Under the pieces are notes generated by a model that did not search any database, had not been told where the DNA came from, and saw nothing but the letters and a program-made list of their open reading frames with translations. DNA of 64,000 bases from an uncultured Spirochaetota bacterium. GTDB taxonomy: Bacteria > Spirochaetota > Spirochaetia > JAFGXN01. The DNA lies in the NCBI GenBank assembly GCA_944390005.1, contig CALXOJ010000007.1, forward strand, positions 1-64,000. The letters run 5' to 3'. Below, in pieces: positions 8,983-18,700 of this stretch (its first letter is position 1; the number at the start of each line of letters is the position of its first letter). The position numbers and the translations under genes were made by a program.

Positions 8983-11010
8983 ATGAAGCGCCTGAAACCG
9001 ATTCGTTCGCTTTTAATCAATGACCGTTCCCTCCTTCACCGGCTGAACCGCAGCGCCGAAGCGATTTTGCCGGTTCTCTGGCAGCAACTGGACGACAAAG
9101 GATTTCTGGACAACTTCAAAGTAGCGGGAATGAACGCGTTCGGCTTTTACCGCGGACCGGCGGATGCCGACGCCTGCGTCCACGATTGGGCTGCCGCGGC
9201 GCTGAAAACGGTTGCCCGAAAAGAAACCTCCGAAGCGGCGCGGGAAGATCTTAACCGCAAACTGGAAACGTATATCCGCTTGGTAACGGCGGCTCAAGAC
9301 GAAAGCGGCTATCTTTACACTTTTAAGCAGATTTGCGATCCGTCGCAAAAATGGAAGCGGCTTTTCGCGGAACGGGAGTGGCTCTGCATGGGCGCCTTCA
9401 TCGAAACAGCCGTTATCCACGGAGAGCTGACAGGAAAAACGGAACTGCTGAACGCCGCCGAAAAGTGCGCCGACCTTTTTCTCGCTGAATTCGGAAAAAC
9501 CGAAGATACGCGGACTGCCGCCTTCAGCCGCATGGAACGGCCGCTTTTTCTGCTGAGCCGCGCCGTCGGCAACGACCGTTTTACGTTTCTGGCAAATGAG
9601 TTAACGGAACGGAGAACGCGTCAAAAAGCTCCCGGAGTGAGGTTTTTTTTCGAATCGCTGCAGCTGAATCGCCTGAAAAAAAACGTTCTCAAAAGTCAGT
9701 TAAAACTGCTTGGCAAAACATGGCCTATTGAAAGTGAACGGTGGGAAATTTTCCCCGAAGAACGCAAACGGCTGAGACTGAGAAGTTTCATCGACACGGC
9801 AACAGGGACCCGCTTTCAGATGAATCGGCGCAAACCGGCTCTCGAAAAAACTTGCGGAAACGCCGCCAATTATCTGGAAATTCTGCGCGGCCGTTTAGCC
9901 GATCCGAACGCCGACGACCGGATCCTTTCCGACATTGAAAATCGCTGGAACGACATTATTTTAAACCATGCCTACCTCACCGGCGGCGTCGGCGTCAACG
10001 CGCTGACCGGCGGATTCGGCAAACCGGGGGATTTACCCGCTGCCCGCTCCGTTGCCGCACCCGAAACGGCGTTTGAAACGGCGACCCTCTCTCTCGAGCT
10101 TTACATGAGAACAGGGCGGATTTTTTACATCGATTTTTACGAATGGATCTTTTTCAACCTCATTCTGACAACCGCCGACAGTGAGGGGATCCGTTTTTTT
10201 TCCCGCCACCTTCACGAATCCGACGGCGGTTTCGGACGCAAGGAGAATCCCGTCCACCTGCAGGCGCCGCTTTCGTTTGCCAAAGCGCTCGCTTTTTACC
10301 CCGAAACGGTTGTCTTTCAGGACGATGACGGCGACCTCTACATCGATCAATACATCAGCGCGGAAGTACACATCGAAGAACCGGAACTGACGATTTCGAT
10401 GACGGCAAGCGAATCGGACTCTTTCCAAACTGTCATTCTTGTCGACAAAAAAACCGCCCGCGATCTGACGCTGTTCCTGCGCATTCCCGGATGGGCTGTC
10501 GGCTACCGCATCACCCTCAACGGAACGGAACTCGAATCGATGCCGAATATCCTTTTCGGCGAAACCGGCGAAGTGCCGCACTATTTCAACGGAAACCGCT
10601 TTCCGGTTAATTTATCAGGCAAAGGAAAAAACGAAATCACCGTCGACTTTCCGAAAATCATCCGGAGCCACTCCCCTCGGCGGCCGCACAAAACCGACGG
10701 AGACGTATTTGCCGTTTCCCGCGGGAAATTCCTCTACTGCGCCGAAGAAGCCGATAACCGGCACTCCGATTTCAATGAGCTGAACTTAAACCTTCAGAAT
10801 GACTTTACCGTCGAGAAGAGTTACGACTTTTTCGATTCGCTGGTCATCGACGGAAAAGACGAAAACGGCGGGAGGGTTCGTTTGGTTCCCTATCATTTGT
10901 GGAACAATCGCGGCGACGGAAAAATGAAAATCCGAATAAAGAATCGAATTTCCGAAGAAATTCCTGACAAATCGGTTCGGAAAAAATCCGAACAAAAGGA
11001 TCGAAAATGA
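8983..11010 (+). CDS. GH127/DUF1680-like protein lacking the catalytic cysteines
   Basis: The 675-residue protein resembles the beta-L-arabinofuranosidase family GH127. REWLCMGAFIETAVIHGELTG matches the helix with the family HEW..G..IEA motif, YLTGGVG matches YITGGIG, and LTLFLRIPGWAVGYRITLNG matches the C-terminal beta domain. The family region containing two adjacent cysteines (CCPPN; zinc ligand and nucleophile in characterised members) aligns with APLSFAKALAFYP, which has none. It may use another mechanism or be inactive. ATG 8983 was chosen because an in-frame -10 box ends 6 bases before it; an open frame extends further upstream but overlaps sbcB. No signal peptide, so cytoplasmic. It overlaps hisS by 4 bp. 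Confidence 0.7.
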   Translation: MKRLKPIRSLLINDRSLLHRLNRSAEAILPVLWQQLDDKGFLDNFKVAGMNAFGFYRGPADADACVHDWAAAALKTVARKETSEAAREDLNRKLETYIRLVTAAQDESGYLYTFKQICDPSQKWKRLFAEREWLCMGAFIETAVIHGELTGKTELLNAAEKCADLFLAEFGKTEDTRTAAFSRMERPLFLLSRAVGNDRFTFLANELTERRTRQKAPGVRFFFESLQLNRLKKNVLKSQLKLLGKTWPIESERWEIFPEERKRLRLRSFIDTATGTRFQMNRRKPALEKTCGNAANYLEILRGRLADPNADDRILSDIENRWNDIILNHAYLTGGVGVNALTGGFGKPGDLPAARSVAAPETAFETATLSLELYMRTGRIFYIDFYEWIFFNLILTTADSEGIRFFSRHLHESDGGFGRKENPVHLQAPLSFAKALAFYPETVVFQDDDGDLYIDQYISAEVHIEEPELTISMTASESDSFQTVILVDKKTARDLTLFLRIPGWAVGYRITLNGTELESMPNILFGETGEVPHYFNGNRFPVNLSGKGKNEITVDFPKIIRSHSPRRPHKTDGDVFAVSRGKFLYCAEEADNRHSDFNELNLNLQNDFTVEKSYDFFDSLVIDGKDENGGRVRLVPYHLWNNRGDGKMKIRIKNRISEEIPDKSVRKKSEQKDRK

Positions 11011-12314
11011 ATCAAATTGTTGAACCGAAAATTTTAAAAGGTTTCCGAGACTCGCTGCCGGAGACCGAAACCGTAAAAAAACAGATCATTCGCAAACTGG
11101 AAGAAACCTTCACCCGCTTCGGGTTTGATCCCGTCGACACTCCGGCGCTGGAATACGCTTCGGTTCTGCTTGGCAAAGGCAGCGGCGAGACCGACAAACA
11201 AATTTACCGCTTCCGGGACAACGGCGGCCGAGACGTGGCGCTGCGTTTTGATTTGACAGTGCCGTTTGCGCGCCTGATCGCCGCCCACCGCAGCGAACTG
11301 CCGATGCCGTTCCGCCGCTATCACATCGCCAAAGTGTGGCGCGGCGAAAACACTCAAAAAGGCCGTTACCGCGAATTTACTCAATGCGACTTTGACATCG
11401 TCGGAAGCGATTCGCCGCTCAATGACTTGGACATTCTGCTGCTGATGAACGAATCGTTTCGCGTCCTGGGAATCGACGGCGTGACGTTTCACATTTCCCA
11501 CCGCGGCATCTTTAACGATTTTCTCAAGAAAGAAGGAATTGAAACGGCGTCGGCCGACATTCTGCGCACGGTCGATAAAATCGGAAAAATCGGCGAAGAG
11601 GAAGTGAGGCGCCTTTTAACCGAATTGCTGAAAGCGGAAAAAGCGGAAAAAGTCATCGATTTTATCCGTCCCGAAGAGACAAATGAACGGACGCTGCAAA
11701 AGCTGACTCGTTTCTGCGGCGGAGAAACGCAAAATACCGCGCGTCTCTCCGATTTGCTCCGCATGCTGGAAGCAGCGGAAGTCGGAGCAAAATTTAAAAT
11801 CAATCCGTCGATTACCCGCGGACTCGATTATTACACCGGTATCGTTTACGAAACGTTTTTGAACGCTTTGCCCGGCATCGGTTCGGTCTGTTCCGGCGGC
11901 CGCTACGACAATCTGACTTCCATTTACACAAAAGAGCGGATTCCCGGCGTCGGATCATCTATCGGATTGGATCGGTTGATGGCGGCGCTCGGCGAACTCG
12001 GTCTTCTTCCGGGAACCAAAACCGGAACAGCCGCCTTGGTATGCCTTCAGGATGAACGGTTTCTCGACGGCTGCCTGCGTTTGACACAGCGGCTGCGGGA
12101 AGCGGGAATCGCCTGCGAACTTTATCCTGAAGACAAAAAACTGCCGAAACAGTTCTCCTACGCAGAAACGAAAGGCGTTGCGTTTGCCGTCATTTACGGC
12201 GAAGCCGAAGCGGCATCCGGGACTGTCACCGTAAAAGATTTAACAAAACGGGAAAACCGCGCTGAAATTTCGTTTGAGGAAGCGCTCGCTTGGATCAAGC
12301 GGGAGGGGCGATGA
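11007..12314 (+). CDS. hisS: Histidyl-tRNA synthetase
   Basis: This class II aminoacyl-tRNA synthetase charges tRNA-His. The 435-residue protein shows motif 2 around RYHIAKVWRGENTQKGRYREFTQCD, the histidine-binding signature TRGLDYYTGIVYE and motif 3 PGVGSSIGLDRL, followed by an anticodon-binding domain. A good Shine-Dalgarno (AAAGGA) precedes the ATG, which overlaps the GH127-like stop. Downstream it overlaps the helicase start in an ATGA. Size is standard. Confidence 0.97.
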   Translation: MNQIVEPKILKGFRDSLPETETVKKQIIRKLEETFTRFGFDPVDTPALEYASVLLGKGSGETDKQIYRFRDNGGRDVALRFDLTVPFARLIAAHRSELPMPFRRYHIAKVWRGENTQKGRYREFTQCDFDIVGSDSPLNDLDILLLMNESFRVLGIDGVTFHISHRGIFNDFLKKEGIETASADILRTVDKIGKIGEEEVRRLLTELLKAEKAEKVIDFIRPEETNERTLQKLTRFCGGETQNTARLSDLLRMLEAAEVGAKFKINPSITRGLDYYTGIVYETFLNALPGIGSVCSGGRYDNLTSIYTKERIPGVGSSIGLDRLMAALGELGLLPGTKTGTAALVCLQDERFLDGCLRLTQRLREAGIACELYPEDKKLPKQFSYAETKGVAFAVIYGEAEAASGTVTVKDLTKRENRAEISFEEALAWIKREGR

Positions 12315-14779
12315 ATTACACCGAACTGCCGGTTTACCGGCAAAAAGAAAAAATTCTCGACTGTCTGAAAGACCATTCGGTGATCATTGTCCAAAGCCCA
12401 ACGGGTTCGGGTAAGACCACACAAATTCCGATAATCCTGCACGACGCCGGCTACGGAGAAAACGGTGTTATCGGCGTCACGCAGCCGCGGCGAATCGCCG
12501 CCCTCTCTGTCAGTGACTTCATTGCCCGTCAGCTGAACTGCCGCGTCGGTGACTTCGTCGGATACAAAATGCGCTTTGACGATAAAACCTCGCCTTATAC
12601 GAGGCTGAAAATCATGACCGACGGCATTCTTTTACAGGAACTCAAACAGGATCGTTTTTTGTCGAAATACAGCGTCATCATGGTCGATGAAGCGCATGAA
12701 CGGAGCCTCAACATCGACTTTATTCTCGGTCTCCTGAAAGAGATTCTGAAAGAACGCAGCGATTTTAAGGTCATCATCTCATCGGCAACCATCAACACCG
12801 CCGTTTTTTCGAAATACTTCGACGACGCACCGATTGTGACCATTGAAACGCCGGTTTACCCGGTCAAAGTCTCTTATCACCCGCTTTCCGACCGCCGCGA
12901 CGAAGAAGCTCTGGACAAGGAGATTGCCGACATCATCGAAGCACGCGTTAAAAATCGTCTTAAAGGCGACATTCTGGTTTTTCTGCCGGGTGAAGCCGCT
13001 ATCAAATCGTGCTTAAAAGAAATTGTCGCCCGCCCCATCTCCGAAAAACTGGTGCTTTACCCGCTTTACGGCAGACTGAGCAAAGAGGAACAGGAGCGGG
13101 TTTTCACACCGACGCCGCCGGGAATGATTAAAACAGTTGTCTCGACCAACATTGCTGAAACCAGCGTCACCATTGACGGAATCGCCGCCGTTATCGATTC
13201 GGGATTGGCGAAAATCAATTTCTACAATAATCGAACCTGCACATCGGCATTAATCGAATCGGAAATCTCCAAAGCTTCGGCGGAACAGCGCAAAGGCCGC
13301 GCCGGCCGCACCGGTCCGGGCGAGTGCTACCGCCTCTATTCGAAACTGAGCTGCGAACACAAGCCGCAATTTACTACTGAAGAGATTTTCCGCACAGACC
13401 TTTCGGAAGTTATCCTGCGCATGGCGGATCTCGGAATCAAAGATTTTGAACGATTCGACTTCATCTCAAAACCGAACCGCGCCTCGATTGCCGGCGGAAT
13501 AGAGACGCTTTTGAAGCTCGAAGCAATGACCGACGACCGCGAACTAACCGAAATCGGCAAAATGATGGTGGAATTTCCGCTGCTGCCGCGCCATGCCCGC
13601 ATGATTATCGAAGCGGTTTACCGCTACCCCGATGTTTTGGGCCACGTTGTCACCGCCACCGCGTTTCTGTCGACCCATTCGCCGTTTATTCTTCCGCCCG
13701 ACGAAGAATTGGCCGCCCGCGCTGCCCATCACCGCTTTCGCGATCCGTCAGGAGATTTCGTCGCCTATCTCAAAATTTACGAAAAATTCATAACTGCCGA
13801 AGACAAAGAACTCTTTTGCAAAAAAAATTACCTCGATTATAAAGTGATGCTCGAAATTGCCAACATCAAAGAGCAGCTTGAATCGATCTTGGCAGAGAAA
13901 AACATCCCCGTCGGCAACCGCTTCGAATTGAAGCCGTTTCTGATGTCTATTGCGAAAGGTTTGATTCAATTTGTCTGTGTCCGCACCAAAACCAACGTTT
14001 ATCGATCGTCGACGGCGGAAAAAATCAGCATTCACCCGGGATCGGTTTTATACAAAGAGAACGCTGAGTTCATCGTTGCCGGAGAAGTGGTCAAAACCTC
14101 GAAAACCTTCGCCCGCAGTGTCTCCAAACTGCAAAAAGAGTGGATAAGCGAACTATCGCCCGAACTCTACCGCGATTTGATGAAAAACAAATCCGGCGAA
14201 CGCATCCGAGAACCGAAACAGCCGCACGCCGACGGAGTTTCCAAAAAAATCTGCGGAAAAACCTTCCCCGTTACAGCAGAAGGATCTCGAAAAGATGTAC
14301 TGCAAATCGATTGGGAAACATATCGAAAAATCCGCTATGACATCGACGAAAAAGACATTAAACAAGTCGGTAATCTGCGCGGCACAATCCTGTGGAACGG
14401 CCGCCGCATTTTAACGGAAGAGAAGATGCGCACGCTGATGTTCACCGCCCAGTTTCTCAACCCTGAACAGGATTTTATCGAAACCATCGATCGGCAGCCC
14501 CATCCGTTTGGAGACGCGCTTCTGCGCAGCCTGCCGCTTCTTCTGAAACTGACCCCGTTCGAAAAAAACGGCAAAAACCTCGGCTTTGTCTATCTGCGCA
14601 CGGTTAAAAAAGGCAACTACGCGCTCGATGTCACCGCCAAGTTTACCGTCGCTGTCAACGAAAGTCTCGGGACCCTCGAAGAACTGGTTGACCTTACCGC
14701 CGGAAAAGCGACCGCTCGGCAAACGGAGCAGCTTAACCGCGTTTACAGACGGCTTTCGATTATTGAAGATAAATTTTAA
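12311..14779 (+). CDS. hrpA: DEAH-box ATP-dependent RNA helicase, HrpA type
   Basis: A superfamily 2 helicase of 822 residues. Visible motifs are SPTGSGKTTQIP (I), TQPRRIAA (Ia), VDEAHERSLNIDFILG (II), ISSATIN (III), STNIAETSVTI (V) and QRKGRAGRTGPGECYRLY (VI), followed by the winged-helix/ratchet and OB-like regions of DHX proteins. The DEAHERSLN box resembles HrpA rather than HrpB, but the protein is much shorter than the roughly 1300-residue enterobacterial HrpA. The ATG at 12311 has a GGGAGGGG Shine-Dalgarno and overlaps the hisS stop; the TTG at 12290 is less likely. The gene ends convergently with aroB, overlapping it by 4 bp. Confidence 0.9.
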   Translation: MNYTELPVYRQKEKILDCLKDHSVIIVQSPTGSGKTTQIPIILHDAGYGENGVIGVTQPRRIAALSVSDFIARQLNCRVGDFVGYKMRFDDKTSPYTRLKIMTDGILLQELKQDRFLSKYSVIMVDEAHERSLNIDFILGLLKEILKERSDFKVIISSATINTAVFSKYFDDAPIVTIETPVYPVKVSYHPLSDRRDEEALDKEIADIIEARVKNRLKGDILVFLPGEAAIKSCLKEIVARPISEKLVLYPLYGRLSKEEQERVFTPTPPGMIKTVVSTNIAETSVTIDGIAAVIDSGLAKINFYNNRTCTSALIESEISKASAEQRKGRAGRTGPGECYRLYSKLSCEHKPQFTTEEIFRTDLSEVILRMADLGIKDFERFDFISKPNRASIAGGIETLLKLEAMTDDRELTEIGKMMVEFPLLPRHARMIIEAVYRYPDVLGHVVTATAFLSTHSPFILPPDEELAARAAHHRFRDPSGDFVAYLKIYEKFITAEDKELFCKKNYLDYKVMLEIANIKEQLESILAEKNIPVGNRFELKPFLMSIAKGLIQFVCVRTKTNVYRSSTAEKISIHPGSVLYKENAEFIVAGEVVKTSKTFARSVSKLQKEWISELSPELYRDLMKNKSGERIREPKQPHADGVSKKICGKTFPVTAEGSRKDVLQIDWETYRKIRYDIDEKDIKQVGNLRGTILWNGRRILTEEKMRTLMFTAQFLNPEQDFIETIDRQPHPFGDALLRSLPLLLKLTPFEKNGKNLGFVYLRTVKKGNYALDVTAKFTVAVNESLGTLEELVDLTAGKATARQTEQLNRVYRRLSIIEDKF

Positions 14780-15828
14780 ACGTGAAGCGCCGGAACCGTC
14801 TTCCGCAGGATTTCAATCGAAAGCGGCGCTCGAAAGGTTTCACAAGGTCCCGACTGTAAAACAAACAGCAGATCTCCGCCGTTTTTCTTTTTATCTTGAG
14901 AAAGCGCTTCGCAAAATCCTTCAAAATCGGGAACCGGCGTTTCGACGGCAAACCCGTATTTATTCACCAGCTCCTCAAACGCTTCCGCATAAGCGGCGTT
15001 GCCGCTTCCGATCAGATCTGCCGCTTTCAACCCCTTGTCAATTCCCCAAACGACCGCTTCGCCGTGAGTCAAAGATCCCAGTCCGCAGACAGCCTCAAAC
15101 GCATGCGCAAATGTATGCCCCCAGTTTAAATAGGCGCGAATGCCCTTTTCTCGGAAATCCTCACGGACAAACCGCGCCTTCACCTTCACGCATCGGGAAA
15201 CGATTTCGCGCAATACGCCCTCTTCCCGTGCCGCAACGGCGTCACTCTCCCTCAACAGAATATCAAAAAGCTCCCTGTCGCCGAGCATTGCGGTTTTAAT
15301 CGCCTCCCCGAGACCGCTGCGGTATTCGTTTTCCGGCAGCGTCTTCAGAAAATTCAAATCGATTCTCACCTCCCGCGCGGGATAGAAGGTGCCGATCATG
15401 TTTTTCAATCCGCGGTAGTCGATACCGGTTTTTCCACCGACGGATGCATCGATCATTGCCAGCAGTGTGGTTGGGTAAAAAACGACGGAACATCCCCGCT
15501 TAAACAGAGAAGCGGCCAATCCCGTCAAATCGGTCAGCACGCCGCCGCCGAATGCGATCATTTCCCCGCTGCGATCCAGCTTCAAATTAAATGCGGCGTC
15601 CAAAATCCGAAACAAGGAATCGGCGTTTTTCACCTCTTCTCCCGAAGGCAGAGTTAAACACCGTCCGTCGGGAATGCGGGAACAAAAATCATCAAAAGGA
15701 CGATTCAGCGAGCGGATACGGCTGTCGGTCACAAAAAGACGATTTTCGTAATTATTTTCGCAATACGGTTCACTAAAAGAAATTTCCGTGATATAATCAT
15801 CAAAATGGATTGTATCTATCAAAGTCAT
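14776..15828 (-). CDS. aroB: 3-dehydroquinate synthase
   Basis: AroB makes 3-dehydroquinate, the first ring of the shikimate pathway, using NAD and a divalent metal. Signatures are MIAFGGGVLTDLTGLAASLFKRG, YPTTLLAMIDASVGGKTGID, the metal/active-site LGEAIKTAMLGD and LNWGHTFAHAFE. Several in-frame ATGs lie at 15840, 15837, 15831 and 15828. I chose 15828 (350 aa, near the family norm) because a well-formed promoter ends 7 bases before it and the upstream ATGs fall inside or next to the -10 box. It is a single gene, divergent from the SLBB exporter. Confidence 0.93.
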   Translation of the reverse strand: MTLIDTIHFDDYITEISFSEPYCENNYENRLFVTDSRIRSLNRPFDDFCSRIPDGRCLTLPSGEEVKNADSLFRILDAAFNLKLDRSGEMIAFGGGVLTDLTGLAASLFKRGCSVVFYPTTLLAMIDASVGGKTGIDYRGLKNMIGTFYPAREVRIDLNFLKTLPENEYRSGLGEAIKTAMLGDRELFDILLRESDAVAAREEGVLREIVSRCVKVKARFVREDFREKGIRAYLNWGHTFAHAFEAVCGLGSLTHGEAVVWGIDKGLKAADLIGSGNAAYAEAFEELVNKYGFAVETPVPDFEGFCEALSQDKKKNGGDLLFVLQSGPCETFRAPLSIEILRKTVPALHV

Positions 15829-15835
15829 CATATAC

Positions 15836-15864
15836 ATCATAACCCGTTTGACCGATTTTTTCAA
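15836..15864 (-). promoter_or_regulatory. aroB promoter, leaderless
   Basis: TTGAAA (15859-15864), a 17-bp spacer and TATGAT (15836-15841) on the minus strand are followed after 7 bases by ATG 15828. No ribosome-binding site is present, which fits a leaderless mRNA. Confidence 0.6.
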
Positions 15865-15878
15865 CCGGAGGTTACGAT

Positions 15879-17534
15879 TTGAAGCGTTTATTTGTATTAT
15901 TCTTAAGCGGATTATCGCTGTCGATGTTTGCGCAAAGCAATCTTTCAACGGCAGTATCCAATTTGGTTCAATCTCAGAGCAGTGAAAACCAAACCTCAAA
16001 ATCGGGCTCCGATGAACAAGCCGATTTCGGTCTTCGCGAACGGATTCTCAAAGCATTGACAGTTCCGAAATGGGATACGATTCCGTCGTCATACATTTCG
16101 GCGATGGAGTCATACAAACCGACTCCGGGCGATATTTATCAGCTGACGATTTCTTCTTTTGATAACGGAGACGCCTCAGTCAAAACCGTTCCGTTTCAAT
16201 TGGACACGGATTACTGTTTTGATTTACCGGTGATCGGTTTATTCAGCGTTAAAGGAATGGATCTTTTTACCCTGCAAAAAACCGTTACACACCGATTGAA
16301 AACGGTTCTGCCTGTTGCGACTGTCGATTTTCGTCTGCTGACCCCGGCGCTGTTTGATGTTTTTATTTACGGAAGAGTGCCGTCACCCGGAAAACAGATC
16401 ATGAATTCGACATTCCATCTGGTTGACTCCATTGCCATGGTCGGAGGATTAACGCCGACGGGCAGTTACCGGAAAGTGAAAGTTACCGGAGCCGACGGAA
16501 CGGAAAGGTATTTCGACATCTCCAAATACTACACGAACGCCGATTTTTCCGTTAACCCCAATATCAATCCGAACGATGTCATTCAAATTTTACAAGCGGA
16601 TATTTTGGTTTATGCTTCCAATGCTCTTTTATATCCGGGAACTTACGAACTAATCGAAGGCGAAACGATCGACGCAGTCATTCAGCAAAGCGGCGGCTTT
16701 GCCGGAGACGAAAATTTCATTAAAGCGAGCGTCCTCAGAAAGTCCGGATCCACAACCGAAACCATCCTGGTTGAAGCAGAATTTTTTTCTGAATTTAAGC
16801 TGCAGGATAAAGACATCATTAATTTTATTCCCGAATCGCTGCAGTACGATCCGGTGATTATCGATGGAGCCATAAATATCGGATCTGCCCCCGTTTCCTC
16901 GCAAATTGCCACCCAGGCAGGCCTCAATGAAGCAAACCTCTCCGGAGTAACCGCATCGTTGGGCACCAATCGCCTCTATATTCCTTACAAAAAGGGATTA
17001 ACGGTTTTGGGTGCTCTGGATATGGCAGGCGGGCCGACAACCGTTGCCAAAATGGAACAGGCATTCATTCTGAAAAAAGGCTCTCTCGAGAAGACCCCTC
17101 TTCCGAACTTGAAAGAGTTGTGGCAGACGCGCAACGTCGAGCTTGACGTCATCCTTGAACCGGGAGACAAAGTCATTATTCCGTTTGAAGAAGTATTTGT
17201 CTACGTGGCAGGAGAAGTCAATGATCCGAAAGCGATTCCCTACATTTCCTCGTTTGCGCTTTTAGACTATGTAAAACTGGCCGGTGGTTTTACACTGAAC
17301 GCCAACTACAAGAAATATTACCTGCTCGACTTAGAAGGAAAACGGATTGAAGTTCCGAAGGATTACGCCGTTTCGCCGGGAGACATCATTTACATTGAAC
17401 GCAACTTTGCTCAGCTGTCGAATCAGGCGTTCAAAGACGTTCTGATTTACACCAGCTTTGCAAGTTCACTGGTGGCAACAGCTTCGAGTATCATGTCGCT
17501 TGCCATCAATATCCGGAACTGGCAGCGTAACTGA
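15879..17534 (+). CDS. SLBB-domain polysaccharide export protein
   Basis: The 551-residue protein has a signal peptide (KRLFVLFLSGLSLSMFAQS), a Poly_export (Wza-type) domain from about residue 85 (PGDIYQLTIS... LPVIGLFSVKG), and repeated SLBB beta-grasp segments, including VFIYGRVPSPGKQIM, YPGTYELIEGETIDAVIQQSGGF, TVLGALDMAGGP and VYVAGEVNDPKAIPY. A C-terminal hydrophobic helix closes it. This is the architecture of periplasmic/outer-membrane channels for capsule or exopolysaccharide. The start is TTG: GGAGG sits 7 bases before it and no better start exists. No glycosyltransferases or tyrosine kinase lie nearby, so the exported polymer is unknown. Its stop overlaps the next start by 1 bp. Confidence 0.85.
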   Translation: MKRLFVLFLSGLSLSMFAQSNLSTAVSNLVQSQSSENQTSKSGSDEQADFGLRERILKALTVPKWDTIPSSYISAMESYKPTPGDIYQLTISSFDNGDASVKTVPFQLDTDYCFDLPVIGLFSVKGMDLFTLQKTVTHRLKTVLPVATVDFRLLTPALFDVFIYGRVPSPGKQIMNSTFHLVDSIAMVGGLTPTGSYRKVKVTGADGTERYFDISKYYTNADFSVNPNINPNDVIQILQADILVYASNALLYPGTYELIEGETIDAVIQQSGGFAGDENFIKASVLRKSGSTTETILVEAEFFSEFKLQDKDIINFIPESLQYDPVIIDGAINIGSAPVSSQIATQAGLNEANLSGVTASLGTNRLYIPYKKGLTVLGALDMAGGPTTVAKMEQAFILKKGSLEKTPLPNLKELWQTRNVELDVILEPGDKVIIPFEEVFVYVAGEVNDPKAIPYISSFALLDYVKLAGGFTLNANYKKYYLLDLEGKRIEVPKDYAVSPGDIIYIERNFAQLSNQAFKDVLIYTSFASSLVATASSIMSLAINIRNWQRN

Positions 17535-18700
17535 TGCCGCGCATTTACTTTGATTGGGCTGCCTCCGCTCCGTGCGACCCGGAAGCAGCCGAAACCCTCT
17601 CTGCCGCCCTCAAACGCTATGCGGCCAACCCCTCATCTCGTCACACAAGCGGAAAAGAGGCTCGCGCCTGCTTGGAAACGTGCCGAAACGAGTGCGCCGA
17701 TCTGTTGAAAACCACGCCCGAAACCGTCGTTTTTACTTCGGGCGGCAGCGAATCCAATAACATTGTCCTTACCTCGTTTTTGACTAAACGGAGACAAATC
17801 CATATTCTCTCCGCACCGTTTGAACATCCGTCGGTCATCAACCCGCTGTTTGAATTAAAAAGCAGCGGTCACAAAGTCGAATTTCTCAAAACAACCTCCG
17901 AGGGCGTCATCGACACCGACGATCTGCGCCGAAAGCTGACGCCCGAAACCGCTCTCGTCTGCCTGATGCACACTCACAACGAAACCGGCGCCGTTCAACC
18001 GCTCTCCGAAGCCGTGCAGGCGGTGAGAGAGTTTGAAAGCGGCGGAAAACGAATTCACTTCCACTGCGACGCGGTTCAGGCCGGCGGAAAAACCGCCATC
18101 GACCTAACGGCAGCCGACGTCGATTCGGCGTCATTCAGCGCCCACAAATTCGGCGGCGCACGCGGCGCCGGCATTCTTTTCCTGAAAAAACCGCTTCAGC
18201 CGCTCTATCTCGGCGGAGGTCAGGAAAACGGTCTGCGGCCGGGAACGGAAAATCTTCCCGCCGTCGCGGCAATGACAGCCGCCCTCAAAAACAGAAATCG
18301 CTGCCGAGACGATGAGACCGCCGCCGCCCGCGAAATCAGAAGAAAACTGACGAATGCCTTTTCCCTGCGGCCGGAGATTGTCTTTCCCTTTCCCGAAAAC
18401 GGAGCAGAGTTTTCACCCTACGTGATGAGTATAGCCGTTCCGGGACTGCCGTCGGAAGTCGCCCAGCGGCTTCTGAGCGACCGAGGTTTTGATATTTCAT
18501 CCGGCTCCGCCTGTTCGTCAAACGACGCTGCCCGCAAACAGAAAATCAAAAATCCCCTCGGTCTCCCCCCTCGAATTGCCGAATCGGTTCTGCGTCTCTC
18601 GTGGGGACACACCACCTCTCCCTCCGACGCCGACGCTCTCATCAATGCGTTTGATGAAATCATAAAAGAACACCACACCCTTTTACGGCGGTCACCATGA
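17534..18700 (+). CDS. Cysteine desulfurase (NifS/IscS family)
   Basis: This pyridoxal-phosphate enzyme releases sulfur from cysteine. The 388-residue protein shows YFDWAASAPCDPEA, FTSGGSESNN, the PLP-lysine region SFSAHKFGGARGAGIL, and the mobile-loop cysteine in SSGSACSSN, which resembles the group I (IscS/NifS) loop. It overlaps thiI by 4 bp. This pairing is like the dedicated NifZ-ThiI pairs of other bacteria and suggests that it delivers persulfide to ThiI. No IscU or SufB partner is in the window. Confidence 0.93.
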   Translation: MPRIYFDWAASAPCDPEAAETLSAALKRYAANPSSRHTSGKEARACLETCRNECADLLKTTPETVVFTSGGSESNNIVLTSFLTKRRQIHILSAPFEHPSVINPLFELKSSGHKVEFLKTTSEGVIDTDDLRRKLTPETALVCLMHTHNETGAVQPLSEAVQAVREFESGGKRIHFHCDAVQAGGKTAIDLTAADVDSASFSAHKFGGARGAGILFLKKPLQPLYLGGGQENGLRPGTENLPAVAAMTAALKNRNRCRDDETAAAREIRRKLTNAFSLRPEIVFPFPENGAEFSPYVMSIAVPGLPSEVAQRLLSDRGFDISSGSACSSNDAARKQKIKNPLGLPPRIAESVLRLSWGHTTSPSDADALINAFDEIIKEHHTLLRRSP

